Positions 1 to 8,584 of a stretch of 64,000 bases of DNA are shown here, in pieces. Location of the stretch: NCBI RefSeq assembly GCF_014490665.1, contig NZ_CP061038.1, positions 5,044,501 to 5,108,500 of the forward strand. The letters are read 5' to 3'. The stretch is from Sphingomonas alpina (GTDB taxonomy: Bacteria; Pseudomonadota; Alphaproteobacteria; Sphingomonadales; Sphingomonadaceae). Numbering within the stretch: position 1 is the first letter of the stretch; every line of letters begins with the position of its first letter. A program made the position numbers and the translations under genes. Under the pieces are notes generated by a model. It saw nothing but the letters and a program-made list of their open reading frames with translations, did not search any database and was not told the origin of the DNA.

Positions 1-786
1 TATTCCAAGCCCGACATCTCCACCCGGTCGGACGACGGTCCGTGGCAAGACTTTAGCGGCGACGGCCAGATGAGCTACCGCGCCGCGGCGACAGTTGAGC
101 CGATCGCCGGACTGAACGTCTATCTTTCCTACAGCGAATCCTTCCAGCCGCAGTTGACCATCGACATCAACGACAATGTCCTGCCGCCGCTCAGCGGCAA
201 GCAATATGAACTGGGCGCCAAATATGCCTCGCCCGACCGGCGCATCCTGCTCACCGGTGCGCTGTTCGATCTGCGCCAGGCGAATCAGGGCGTCTATGAC
301 CAGCAGGGCCCGGACGGCTTCGACCGTTACCGGGCGCTTGGCGAAGTGCGCTATCGCGGCATGGAATTCGAAGCGATCGGCCGCGTGACCAAGGCGTGGC
401 AGGTCAATGCCGGCCTTGCCATTCTCGACCCGAAGATCAGCAAGGATGGTGACCCGACGATGGTCGGCAAGACCGTCACCTTCCTGCCCAAGACCACTGC
501 CAGCCTCTATACCAGCTATGATTTCGCGGGCGGCGTGTTCGCCGGCGCCGGCGTCCGCTATGTCGGCTCGGTCAAGACGGCGAGTGACAATGCGACCCGC
601 GATCTGCCCGGCTATACGCTGATAGATGGCTCGCTCGGCTATAATCTCGACCGCTGGCGGCTACAGCTCAACGTCAAGAACATCTTCGACAAGCATTATT
701 ACATCAACAACTACCAGACCCTGTTCTACGGCAATATCGTCGGTGAGCCGCGCAGCGTGACCCTCTCGCTACGGGCAGTATTCTGA
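1..786 (+). CDS. TonB-dependent receptor, C-terminal part (5' end outside window)
   Basis: The frame is open from the first base, so only the last 261 residues of an outer-membrane beta-barrel receptor are seen. The visible part has the alternating aromatic/polar strands of a TonB-dependent receptor, the family motif NIFDKHYY near the end, and a terminal Phe (LSLRAVF), the usual outer-membrane assembly signal. It imports a scarce ligand (siderophore, peptide or similar) with TonB energy. Its stop codon overlaps the start of the following amidohydrolase (TGATG), so it probably heads a scavenging operon whose substrate is better judged from the downstream enzymes. The ligand cannot be named from this fragment, and the plug domain is missing from view. 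Confidence 0.88.
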   Translation, partial: YSKPDISTRSDDGPWQDFSGDGQMSYRAAATVEPIAGLNVYLSYSESFQPQLTIDINDNVLPPLSGKQYELGAKYASPDRRILLTGALFDLRQANQGVYDQQGPDGFDRYRALGEVRYRGMEFEAIGRVTKAWQVNAGLAILDPKISKDGDPTMVGKTVTFLPKTTASLYTSYDFAGGVFAGAGVRYVGSVKTASDNATRDLPGYTLIDGSLGYNLDRWRLQLNVKNIFDKHYYINNYQTLFYGNIVGEPRSVTLSLRAVF

Positions 787-2276
787 TGCGCCGCCTGCGC
801 TTCCGCAAGTTGATGCTCGTCTCGGTCCTGCTTGCCGCGCCGGTGGGCGCGCAATCGGCGCCGATCCACGATCTGGTCTATCTCGGCGTCCGGGCGATCG
901 ACCCGGAAACCGGCCTCGACGCGGTCCGCAACATCGCGGTCGATGGCGACAAGATCGTCGCGGTCACCGAGGCGCCGCTCCAGGGACGCCGCATGATCGA
1001 CGCGCGCGGCTTGATCGCCGCACCGGGCTTTATCGACCTGCATTCCCACGCCACCAATTTCGAGACCGCGACCTATGAAGCGAAGGACGGCGTCACCACC
1101 CGGCTCGAGCTCGAGATCGGTGTCTATCCGGTCAAGCCCTGGTATGCGGCGCAGCAGGGTAAAGCGCTGATCAATTATGGTGCCAGTGTCGGGCATAATG
1201 CCGCGCGCTATTTCCTGCAGAAAGGCGGCGACGCGGCAGCGCTGAAGGCGGCGCAGAATCCGGACGCGATCTTCAGCGCAGCGGAGATCAACCAGCCAAT
1301 CCCTGATGACGCCTATGCCAGACTGCCATCGCTGATCGAGGCGGGGCTGCGCGACGGCGCCGTCGGCATCGGCAGCGGCACGCAATATGCGCCGGGCATC
1401 ACGCACAAGGAAATGCTCGACGTCACCCGCGTCGCCGGGAAGATGCGCACCTGCGTCTTCACCCATGTCCGCTATGGCAGCCTTGTCGAACCGGACAGCA
1501 CGTTGGAATCGGTCCAGGAAAGCATCGCCAACGCGGCGATCACCACTGCCTGTGTCCATATCGTCCATATCAACAGTATGGCGATGTCGGACGCGCCGCT
1601 GATGGTGCAACTGATGCGCGGCGCGCGCGACCGCGGGATCGATGTCTCGACTGAGGCCTATCCCTGGGATGGTTCGGTCGATGCGATCCGCAGCGTGATC
1701 TTCGATCCCGGATGGGAGAAACGCTGGGGTGTGAGCGTCGGCGACCTCCAGTCGCGCAGCACCGGCAAGCGCCTGACTCAGGCGGAATTCGACGCGCTGC
1801 GCTCCGGCACCGGCGACGATGGCGTGATCATGCACATGAACACAGAGGCGACGCTCACCGCACTATTGCGCGATCCGCTGGTGTTGGTGGCGAGCGATGC
1901 CGGCAATATCGAAGGGCCGAACAGCCATCCCCGCTCGGCTGGCACCTTCGCACGGGTGCTCGGCCATTATGTCCGCGAGACGCAGGTGTTGAGCTGGAGC
2001 GAGGCGATCCGCAAAATGTCGCTGATGCCGGCGCAGCGGCTGGAAGCGTTCGTGCCGTCGATGCGGCGCAAGGGTCGGCTGCAGGCCGGTGCCGATGCGG
2101 ATATCGTGGTGTTCGACCCGAAGACGGTCGGTGCCAAAGCGACCTATGGTGATGCCAAGCGCTACTCGGACGGCTTCCAATACGTCATGGTCAACGGTGC
2201 ACTGGTGGTCGATCGCGGTGCGCTTGTCCCTGATGTGCGACCAGGTCGCCCGGTCTATTCGATGTTCGGAAGATGA
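786..2276 (+). CDS. Exported amidohydrolase, D-aminoacylase-like
   Basis: This 496-residue protein starts with a Sec-type signal peptide (about residues 1-24) followed by the composite beta and TIM-barrel fold of the amidohydrolase superfamily. The metal motif HSH sits at residues 86-88 in the context GFIDLHSHA, later barrel histidines are in FTHVRYG and HIVHIN, and the catalytic-type Asp is in VASDAGN. Size and layout match the N-acyl-D-amino-acid deacylase/dihydroorotase-like branch, which hydrolyses N-acyl-D-amino acids in the periplasm. It overlaps the receptor stop and its own stop overlaps the next start (ATGA), so translation is probably coupled. The D-amino-acid assignment is inferred from family resemblance plus the adjacent DgcN-like gene; the acyl group and amino acid are unknown. 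Confidence 0.8.
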   Translation: MRRLRFRKLMLVSVLLAAPVGAQSAPIHDLVYLGVRAIDPETGLDAVRNIAVDGDKIVAVTEAPLQGRRMIDARGLIAAPGFIDLHSHATNFETATYEAKDGVTTRLELEIGVYPVKPWYAAQQGKALINYGASVGHNAARYFLQKGGDAAALKAAQNPDAIFSAAEINQPIPDDAYARLPSLIEAGLRDGAVGIGSGTQYAPGITHKEMLDVTRVAGKMRTCVFTHVRYGSLVEPDSTLESVQESIANAAITTACVHIVHINSMAMSDAPLMVQLMRGARDRGIDVSTEAYPWDGSVDAIRSVIFDPGWEKRWGVSVGDLQSRSTGKRLTQAEFDALRSGTGDDGVIMHMNTEATLTALLRDPLVLVASDAGNIEGPNSHPRSAGTFARVLGHYVRETQVLSWSEAIRKMSLMPAQRLEAFVPSMRRKGRLQAGADADIVVFDPKTVGAKATYGDAKRYSDGFQYVMVNGALVVDRGALVPDVRPGRPVYSMFGR

Positions 2277-3340
2277 CCATGGTCCGTCAAACACCCGCCT
2301 CGACCGCACCGGTTTTTCCCGGGGCGACGCCGATCGATTTGCCGCGCCCCTATCTCCTGTTCCTGGGCGATGCCGACGATACGACGTTCCTCAAGACCGG
2401 ACTGGGCCTGCGCGACTGGGCGCCGGGGCTGTGCGTCGCGGAGTATCGGTGCGACGGCGCCCGCGCCTCGCTGGGGCTACCGTCGATGACTCCGGTGGAG
2501 GCCTATGCGGCCGGGGCCCGCGCGCTGGTGCTGGCCGCGGCGTCGATTGGCGGCGCCATCCGCCCGGGATGGATTCCCCACCTGGTCGCGGCGCTGGAAG
2601 CGGGGCTGGATATCGTCAGCGGTGCGCATGATCGGCTTGCCGACGAGCCGCGTCTGCGGAAGACGGCTGAGGCGTTCGGCCGCCGCCTCATCGATATCCG
2701 CACACCGCCGCCTGGCCTGCCGATCGCGACTGGCCAGCGGCGGACCGGAAAGCGGCTTCTCACCGTCGGCACCGACTGCGCCCTGGGCAAGAAATACACC
2801 GCGCTGGCGCTCGCCGCCGCCTTCCGTGCTCGCGGCCTGGCAGCGGACTTCCGCGCGACCGGGCAGACCGGGATCATGATCGCGGGATCGGGCATTCCGA
2901 TCGATGCGGTGATCGGCGACTTCACCGCCGGCGCGGCGGAGATACTGAGCCCGGATGCCGACCCGGATCACTGGGACGTGATCGAAGGACAGGGCTCGAT
3001 CTTCCATCCCTCCTATGCCGGCGTTTCGCTGGGGCTGTTGCACGGTTCCCAGCCTGACATGCTCGTGCTTTGCCATGCCCATGGACGCGAGCGCATCGTC
3101 GGCCTGCCCGATTATCCCGTACCCTCAATCGGCGAGGCAGTTGCGTTGACGCTGCAACTCGCGCGGCTCACCAATGCGGCGGTGCGCTGTGCCGGGGTAT
3201 CGCTCAATACAGCCGGACTCTCGCCCGCCGAAGCGGCGATGCTGACCGAACGCTGTGCCGATCAATGGGGTATGCCGGTCGCCGATCCGATGCGGCCTGG
3301 CCCGGCATTTGAAGGATTGGTGGACGCATGTCTCGGATGA
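2273..3340 (+). CDS. DUF1611 / DgcN-like protein
   Basis: This 355-residue protein belongs to the DUF1611 family. A Rossmann-like N-terminal part is followed by a P-loop-type segment GTDCALGKKYT (about residues 166-176), then the conserved run around DWVIEGQGS-like residues (here DVIEGQGSIFHP) and a C-terminal helical end. In marine bacteria a member called DgcN was described as the D-glutamate N-acetyltransferase that starts D-glutamate catabolism; other members sit beside dipeptide epimerases. Here the gene lies between a D-aminoacylase-like enzyme and a penicillin-binding-protein-like hydrolase, which supports a role in D-amino-acid or murein-peptide use. The start overlaps the upstream stop by 4 bases. 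Family assignment is firm; the exact reaction is inferred. Confidence 0.8.
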   Translation: MTMVRQTPASTAPVFPGATPIDLPRPYLLFLGDADDTTFLKTGLGLRDWAPGLCVAEYRCDGARASLGLPSMTPVEAYAAGARALVLAAASIGGAIRPGWIPHLVAALEAGLDIVSGAHDRLADEPRLRKTAEAFGRRLIDIRTPPPGLPIATGQRRTGKRLLTVGTDCALGKKYTALALAAAFRARGLAADFRATGQTGIMIAGSGIPIDAVIGDFTAGAAEILSPDADPDHWDVIEGQGSIFHPSYAGVSLGLLHGSQPDMLVLCHAHGRERIVGLPDYPVPSIGEAVALTLQLARLTNAAVRCAGVSLNTAGLSPAEAAMLTERCADQWGMPVADPMRPGPAFEGLVDACLG

Positions 3341-4986
3341 TGCGGTTGATTGCAGTGCTCTCGCTCTCGCTGGGGCTCGGCTTTGCCGTACCGGCTGGTG
3401 CCGAAACGCCGAAGGCCGCTGCATCACTGGACGCGGCGCTGGACGATGTCCGTACGATGGTCGAAACGGCGCCGGGCGATCTGGGTCTGGTCGTCGCGGT
3501 CACCGATCGCGACCGGCTGCTGTTGGTGGCGACGCATGGCTATGCCGATATCGGACGGCGGTTGCCAGTGACGGCGGAGACGCGCTTCGCGATCGGCTCG
3601 ATCTCCAAATCCTTCACCGCCATCACCCTGATGCAGCTCGCCGATGAAGGGCGCTTCGACCCAAATGTGCCGATCGCCCGTTATCTGCCCGACTTTCACC
3701 CCAAGACGCGGTTCTCCGCGATCAGCGGCCATGCGCTGATGACGCACACCGCGGGCCTGCCCAATTATTTGTCCGATGTCGCGTCGATGCGCTTCCTCAT
3801 CACAGCGCTGAACGGGTTCGAACCGCGCTACGCGCCAGGTGCGCATTTCTGGTATTCCAATTCCGGCTATCAGCTGCTCGGCTATGCAGCGGAGCGGATC
3901 GAGCATCTGCCTTTCCCGCTGATCCTGCAGCAGCGCGTGCTCGACCGGCTCGGCATGACCGCGACCGCGCCGCAGATCGACGATCGACTGCGCGGCCAGA
4001 TCGCGACGAGCTATGAACGCCGGACCGACGGCAGCTATGCCGAAGCGCCCTGGTTCGACTATCTCGCCTCGGACGGCGCGATCGTTTCGACCGCTGCCGA
4101 CATGAGCGCCTATGCCCGCATGCTGCTCGGTCGCGGGGCCACGCCCGCCGGCCGGTTGATTTCCGCGCGAGCCTTTGATCGGTTTTCGACTCCGGCGCTC
4201 GATAATTATGCCTATGGGATCGAGGTCTCGGATCATGGGCAGGTGCTTGAGCATGGCGGGTCGATCGCCGGCTTCCAGGCCCATCTCGAAGCGCATCTGC
4301 CTGACGGCTTTGCGGTCGTCTTGCTCAGCAACGGTCCACTCGACGAGGCGCTGAGCGAGCGGATCGTTGCTCGGCTGGTGCGGGGCGTGCGGGGCGACCA
4401 GAAGCAGGCGGAGCCAAGGAATATCGCGCCAAAGCCGCGTGCCGATGCCGCAAGTTTCGCCGGACGGTTCGTCGATCTGAAGGAAGAGGCGCTGGTGTTT
4501 GCTGCGGATTCCGCTGGCGGGCTGACGCTCGAACAAAAGGGTGCGGCCGTGCCGCTGACCCGGCTGGGTGAGAATGTCTGGGGTCTGTATCTGACTCCGA
4601 CGGGGCCACGTGCGTTCACTTTCTTCCGCGATGGATCGGGTGCGGTGACCGATGTGGTGGAAGGCGCCTCGGGCTATGCGAAGCAAGGCAGTGGCCGCGC
4701 GCTTGTCGCGGCGCCCGCTGCCTACCGCCGGCTGGTCGGCCGCTACAAGGCGCATGGTGAGGAGGGGCAGGGGGTGCGTGTTCTGGTGCGCAATGGCCGC
4801 CTGATGACGGCCTATATTGGCTCGGACGGCGATCCCGCGCTGCTGGACGAGGCCGGGGCGGGCCGATTCCGCTTCGCCGAGCCGACTTTTGCGCCGGAAT
4901 GGTTCGGCTTCGACACCGTCATCGACGGCCAGGCGCAACGGCTGATGACGACCGGCATGGCGCTGTACCGGATCGATTTGCCGTGA
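3328..4986 (+). CDS. Exported serine hydrolase (class C beta-lactamase / DD-peptidase fold)
   Basis: This 552-residue protein has a signal peptide (about 1-25) and the three active-site motifs of penicillin-recognising serine hydrolases: SISK at 91-94 (nucleophile Ser91), YSN at 176-178, and HGG at 309-311 in place of KTG. A C-terminal beta-rich domain of about 200 residues follows, as in many esterase/DD-peptidase/D-aminopeptidase relatives. It probably cleaves D-amino-acid-containing peptides or esters in the periplasm. It overlaps the DUF1611 gene by 13 bases and its stop overlaps the next start (GTGA), so it is a middle gene of a tightly coupled operon. Beta-lactam hydrolysis is possible but less likely given the HGG motif and the neighbours. 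Confidence 0.87.
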   Translation: MSRMMRLIAVLSLSLGLGFAVPAGAETPKAAASLDAALDDVRTMVETAPGDLGLVVAVTDRDRLLLVATHGYADIGRRLPVTAETRFAIGSISKSFTAITLMQLADEGRFDPNVPIARYLPDFHPKTRFSAISGHALMTHTAGLPNYLSDVASMRFLITALNGFEPRYAPGAHFWYSNSGYQLLGYAAERIEHLPFPLILQQRVLDRLGMTATAPQIDDRLRGQIATSYERRTDGSYAEAPWFDYLASDGAIVSTAADMSAYARMLLGRGATPAGRLISARAFDRFSTPALDNYAYGIEVSDHGQVLEHGGSIAGFQAHLEAHLPDGFAVVLLSNGPLDEALSERIVARLVRGVRGDQKQAEPRNIAPKPRADAASFAGRFVDLKEEALVFAADSAGGLTLEQKGAAVPLTRLGENVWGLYLTPTGPRAFTFFRDGSGAVTDVVEGASGYAKQGSGRALVAAPAAYRRLVGRYKAHGEEGQGVRVLVRNGRLMTAYIGSDGDPALLDEAGAGRFRFAEPTFAPEWFGFDTVIDGQAQRLMTTGMALYRIDLP

Positions 4987-6404
4987 AGAGCGCGATCGCG
5001 GCGGTGCGGTTGCGGTGGGTGATCGAACCGATCCGCCGCCTGACCTTACTCGCTGCCGCGATCGGCTTGACCTCGCCCATCGTAACGCTGGCGCAGGAAA
5101 GAGTTCCGGCGGTGCAGCCCGAGGTTTCGGCGGCCGCCTTTGTCGCATGGGCGCGGGGCCACGCCATTCCGCTCCCGGCCTGCACGTCGCCATCGGGCAT
5201 GACCGGTATGGAGGGAATCCGGGTTGTGGTGGGAAACGCCCGGGTGGTCGCGCTGGGCGAGCCCGCGCACGGCGCGCACGAACCGCTCGCCTTCCGCAAC
5301 TGCCTTTTTCGCTATCTGGTCGAGCAGGGCGGATTCACCGCGATCGCGGTCGAATCCGGCCTCAGCGAATCGCGCCTCTTATATGATTATGCGGCGGGAG
5401 GGCCGGGTGATGCCCGGCAGCTCGCCCGCAACGGCTTCACCTGGGGCTTCGGACGATTCTCCGAAAATGTCGAACTGCTTGAATGGGTACGCCGCTACAA
5501 TGCCGATCCCGGGCACAGGCGGAAGGTCGGTTTTTACGGCATCGATCTGAGCGGCGGCGAGGCCAGTGGCCTTTGGCTCAATGCCCGGATCACGCTTCAG
5601 GACAGCCTTGGCTATCTGTCCCGCACGGAGCCGCGGCTGTCGCGGCGTGCGCGGATAGCGGTCGCGCCGTTCCTCGATCGTTTCACTCAGGCCGGCTATG
5701 CCGCTCTGACACCGGGTGAGCGCGTCCGTCTGCGCGCTGCGATTGACGGCTTGGTCGATGTCTTCGATCGAAACCGTTCGGGACTGATCGCTGCCTCCAC
5801 GCAAACCGATTATGACTGGGCTCGTCGCAATGCGGTCGTTGCGCGCCAGTTGGAGGCGCTGTTCCACGTCTCTCCTCCCGGGCCGCCGGGGGAGGATCTG
5901 TCGCCCGAAGACTATAAGGCCGATGCCGCGCGGGATTCGGCGATGGCGGAGAATGTTCGCTGGGTGATCGAACGTGAGGGGCCCGCGGGGCGGGTTCTGC
6001 TGTTCGCGCACAATGGGCACATCATGAACGCCCCGACCCGTGGTGGCATCTGGGCCGTATACGCACAGGCGCCCGTGATGATGGGGCAGCATCTGCGGCA
6101 AGCCCTGGGCAACGACCTGTTGATCATGCCGATCAGTGCCGGATCGAACGGCCCGGGCCTTCCGCCTGCCACACAGGGTTCCGCAAGCCTCGATACGCGA
6201 CTTGCCGCGACCGGGCTTGAGCATTTCCTGTTGGATATCCGTCCGGCAAGGGATGAAGCACCGGTCGGCGCATGGCTGGCGCAAACGCAGTCGATACGGG
6301 CCAATTTCAGCACCGAAAATGCGATATCGCCGGCGACGGCGCTGGATGCCGTGATCTTCCTGGATCGCCTGACGCCGGCGGTGAAGTTCCCGACAGAGCC
6401 TTGA
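4983..6404 (+). CDS. Erythromycin-esterase-like exported protein
   Basis: The 473-residue product matches the erythromycin esterase (EreA/EreB) family. The signature GEPAHGAHE lies at about residues 92-100, a second block FAHNGHI is near residue 345, and the helical family fold fills the rest. I chose the GTG at 4983 because it overlaps the upstream stop as GTGA and gives a signal peptide ending near ...TLAQE; a longer reading frame upstream would only run over the previous gene. Most chromosomal members of this family have no shown macrolide activity. Here it is last in the receptor-amidohydrolase-DUF1611-hydrolase run, so a hydrolase acting on an imported peptide or lactone is as plausible as macrolide resistance. 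Confidence 0.82.
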   Translation: MKSAIAAVRLRWVIEPIRRLTLLAAAIGLTSPIVTLAQERVPAVQPEVSAAAFVAWARGHAIPLPACTSPSGMTGMEGIRVVVGNARVVALGEPAHGAHEPLAFRNCLFRYLVEQGGFTAIAVESGLSESRLLYDYAAGGPGDARQLARNGFTWGFGRFSENVELLEWVRRYNADPGHRRKVGFYGIDLSGGEASGLWLNARITLQDSLGYLSRTEPRLSRRARIAVAPFLDRFTQAGYAALTPGERVRLRAAIDGLVDVFDRNRSGLIAASTQTDYDWARRNAVVARQLEALFHVSPPGPPGEDLSPEDYKADAARDSAMAENVRWVIEREGPAGRVLLFAHNGHIMNAPTRGGIWAVYAQAPVMMGQHLRQALGNDLLIMPISAGSNGPGLPPATQGSASLDTRLAATGLEHFLLDIRPARDEAPVGAWLAQTQSIRANFSTENAISPATALDAVIFLDRLTPAVKFPTEP

Positions 6405-6541
6405 TGCCATCACCCCGGCACGCGCCCAGCGAGTCATGCTCGCCAGGATGAAAACGGGTCGCGGGGCATGGCGGAACCTCACGGCCGGCGCATCATATCC
6501 CATACCGCCTGGCACGCCGCTGCGCGGTGGCTGGCAATGGA

Positions 6542-7057
6542 ATGATGGTGATACAGCTTCTGTTTTGTGCGCAGATCGCCGCGGGCGCGATGCTGCTGGG
6601 CCAGGCCGCAGTCGCGCCGCCTGCCGCGCCGCCCGCCGCACCGCTCGTATCGTCGCAGTGGCTCGATCGCCAGGCCAGTGCCTTGCGCGACCGGGGACAA
6701 GCGCAGGGCTGGTCGGCATCGCCTTCGGGGTTGCGCTGGCGGCGCATCAAGGGCGATGGTTCCGGCGCGCATCCCGCAGCGGCAGACAGTGTTGTGTTGC
6801 ACTATGCGGGCAGGCTGGTGGACGGCACCGAATTCGACAGTTCGATTGCACGCGGCGAGCCGGTGACCCTGCCACTTTCCAAGGTCATCATGGGGTGGCG
6901 CGAAGGGGTTCCGCTGATGGCGGTCGGCGATACTTTCGAATTCGCCGTGCCGTCCGGCTTGGCTTATGGCGTCAAGGGCATCGGTCCCATCCCCGGCAAT
7001 GCGACATTGCTCTTCACGATCGAACTGATCGCCATCGCTCCCGCCAGGCCATCGTGA
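6542..7057 (+). CDS. FKBP-type peptidyl-prolyl cis-trans isomerase
   Basis: This exported FKBP isomerase has about 171 residues. The FKBP core is clear: DSVVLHYAGRLVDGTEFDSS, then the GWREGVPLMAVGD segment and the closing PSGLAYG ... NATLLFTIEL strands. A hydrophobic leader followed by an Ala/Pro-rich linker indicates a periplasmic, possibly lipid- or membrane-proximal protein. The reading frame is open from a GTG at 6527, but the ATG at 6542 (or 6545) gives the better signal peptide. It catalyses proline isomerisation during folding of exported proteins. It is separated from the upstream operon by about 140 bases and its 3' end faces the methyltransferase gene. Confidence 0.85.
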   Translation: MMVIQLLFCAQIAAGAMLLGQAAVAPPAAPPAAPLVSSQWLDRQASALRDRGQAQGWSASPSGLRWRRIKGDGSGAHPAAADSVVLHYAGRLVDGTEFDSSIARGEPVTLPLSKVIMGWREGVPLMAVGDTFEFAVPSGLAYGVKGIGPIPGNATLLFTIELIAIAPARPS

Positions 7058-7161
7058 TGATCGGAGCTGATGTCCGGCAGCCGATCGCGATCATCCGCGA
7101 TCGGCTGTCGGCATAAGGACGGCTTGGAACGGTCGTCGGGACATTGGCCCGAAAATCGGCG

Positions 7162-7827
7162 TCAGCCGATCCGCATCGACAGTTCGACATCTTCCCCGAA
7201 CGGAATGGACATGTATCCGCTCGCGGGCGAGCGCACGAGCGCCAGATAGTCGGGGCTGTAATCGGCATTGTCGGCGACGATCAGGGCTCCTGCCCTGAGA
7301 CGGCTTTCCACCAGATCCAATATCTCGGGATAGAGCGCCTTGGCGCCATCGAGCAGCAGGAGGTCGATCGTCTCGGGCAAGTCGGTGCTCAGCGTCTGCA
7401 GCGCGTCTCCCGCCCGGATCTCGACCAGGTCGATCAGGCCGCCCGCGGTCAGATTGTCACGCGCCCGCGCCACCTTGGACGGCTCGAACTCGCTGGTGAT
7501 CAGCCGTCCGCCGCCATTGTCGCGCAGCGCGGCAGCGAGATGCAGGGTCGATATGCCGAACGACGTCCCGAATTCGACGATCGTCCGTGCACCGGTGCTG
7601 CGCGCGAGCATGTAGAGCAATGCGCCCGTCTCGCGTGACACGGGAAGTGCTACATCCTTCAGGCGGCCGTACAGTTCGAGATACTCGGTCTTGCTGCGCA
7701 TCAACCGCGTCCGTTCCTCGGCGGACATGTTGGCAAAGGCGGGGTCCGCCGTCGGGGAGGTCGCGTCGGCTTCGTTGAACAGGCGCTCCAGCAGCGGCGC
7801 AAGCGGGGCGGTGGTGAGGATAGTCAT
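7162..7827 (-). CDS. Class I SAM-dependent O-methyltransferase
   Basis: This 221-residue protein has the layout of the small cation-dependent O-methyltransferase family (catechol/caffeoyl-CoA type). SAM-binding motif I is VEFGTSFGISTLHLA, the acidic ribose-binding position is in ITSEFEP, and the LLLLDGAK strand is where metal and substrate ligands sit in relatives. It transfers a methyl group from SAM to a small hydroxylated acceptor in the cytoplasm. It is divergent from a TetR regulator with only 93 bases between the start codons, so it is the likely target of that regulator, which suggests a detoxifying role. The acceptor is unknown. Confidence 0.85.
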   Translation of the reverse strand: MTILTTAPLAPLLERLFNEADATSPTADPAFANMSAEERTRLMRSKTEYLELYGRLKDVALPVSRETGALLYMLARSTGARTIVEFGTSFGISTLHLAAALRDNGGGRLITSEFEPSKVARARDNLTAGGLIDLVEIRAGDALQTLSTDLPETIDLLLLDGAKALYPEILDLVESRLRAGALIVADNADYSPDYLALVRSPASGYMSIPFGEDVELSMRIG

Positions 7828-7877
7828 GCAGGTCTCCGGGGTCGGATGAGCGCGTCATTGCGTCGACTCAGAAATAC

Positions 7878-7889
7878 GACTAATTCGTC
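7878..7889. promoter_or_regulatory. Candidate TetR operator
   Basis: GACTAATTCGTC lies between the divergent methyltransferase and TetR genes. It is a near-palindrome: 10 of 12 positions are symmetrical around a central AATT. It is the only such symmetry I saw in the 93-base gap, so it is the best guess for the operator that lets the TetR protein control itself and the methyltransferase. Confidence 0.35.
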
Positions 7890-7920
7890 AGTTTCTCTAT
7901 TCGCATTGCCGGTGCCGACC

Positions 7921-8553
7921 ATGACCGATCGCCGAAACGCACAGATTTCCTCGCGAAAACAGCCCAGGCAAGCCCGCGCGGTGGAGCTTGTCGCGGCGGT
8001 TCTGGATGCTGCTGTTCAGGTTTTGGCGAAGGAAGGCGCGCAGCGTTTCACCATGGCGCGCGTGGCCGAGCGCGCCGGCGTCAGCGTCGGATCGCTCTAC
8101 CAATATTTTCCGAACAAGGCGGCGATCCTGTTCCGGCTCCAGAGCGACGAATGGCGTCAGACCACCGATCTGCTGCGCACCATTCTCGAGGATACCGGCC
8201 GGCCGCCGCTCGAACGGCTGCGCACGTTGGTTCACGCCTTTGTCCAGTCGGAATGCGACGAGGCAACGGTACGGGGCGCGCTCGATGATGCCGCACCGCT
8301 CTACCGCGACGCGCCCGAGGCGCGGGCGGCAAAGGAGTCGGGCATGGACACGGTCCAGCGCTTCATGCGCGAGGCACTGCCTGGGACGTCAAAAGCGGCA
8401 CAAGACCTGGCCGGCGATCTGATCACGACGACGCTGAGCCAGGTGGGCAAGCAGTTTTCCGAAGCCCCGCGAAGCCCTGCCGAGGTTCATGCCTATGCCG
8501 AGGCCATGGCTGATATGTTCTGTGCCTATCTGAAAGACCTCGGGTGTCGCTGA
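7921..8553 (+). CDS. TetR/AcrR family transcriptional regulator
   Basis: This is a 210-residue TetR repressor. The N-terminal helix-turn-helix reads FTMARVAERAGVSVGSLYQYFPNKAAIL, the canonical TetR DNA-binding helices; the helical ligand-binding domain follows with little recognisable sequence. I chose the ATG at 7921 over an upstream in-frame start at 7846 because the latter adds a low-similarity tail and would consume the intergenic region with the operator-like palindrome. It likely represses its own gene and the divergent O-methyltransferase until a small hydrophobic ligand binds. Confidence 0.88.
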   Translation: MTDRRNAQISSRKQPRQARAVELVAAVLDAAVQVLAKEGAQRFTMARVAERAGVSVGSLYQYFPNKAAILFRLQSDEWRQTTDLLRTILEDTGRPPLERLRTLVHAFVQSECDEATVRGALDDAAPLYRDAPEARAAKESGMDTVQRFMREALPGTSKAAQDLAGDLITTTLSQVGKQFSEAPRSPAEVHAYAEAMADMFCAYLKDLGCR

Positions 8554-8584
8554 TCATTCTGATTCTGATTGCACTTTACGCCAC

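Noticed and set aside
3424..5193. Long open frame (589 codons) on the minus strand opposite the serine hydrolase and erythromycin-esterase-like genes
   Set aside because: Antisense shadow produced by high GC; the product is Arg/Gln-rich with no domain, and the + strand genes are well supported. The same applies to long antisense frames at 726-1835, 5379-6719, 8576-9790, 13628-14902, 15069-16523, 20689-22023, 32080-34119 and 40677-41996.
1..6404. Lasso-peptide gene cluster with isopeptidase
   Set aside because: There is a receptor and a hydrolase but no precursor, B or C protein in view; the hydrolase has beta-lactamase motifs, not the prolyl-oligopeptidase fold of the isopeptidase.
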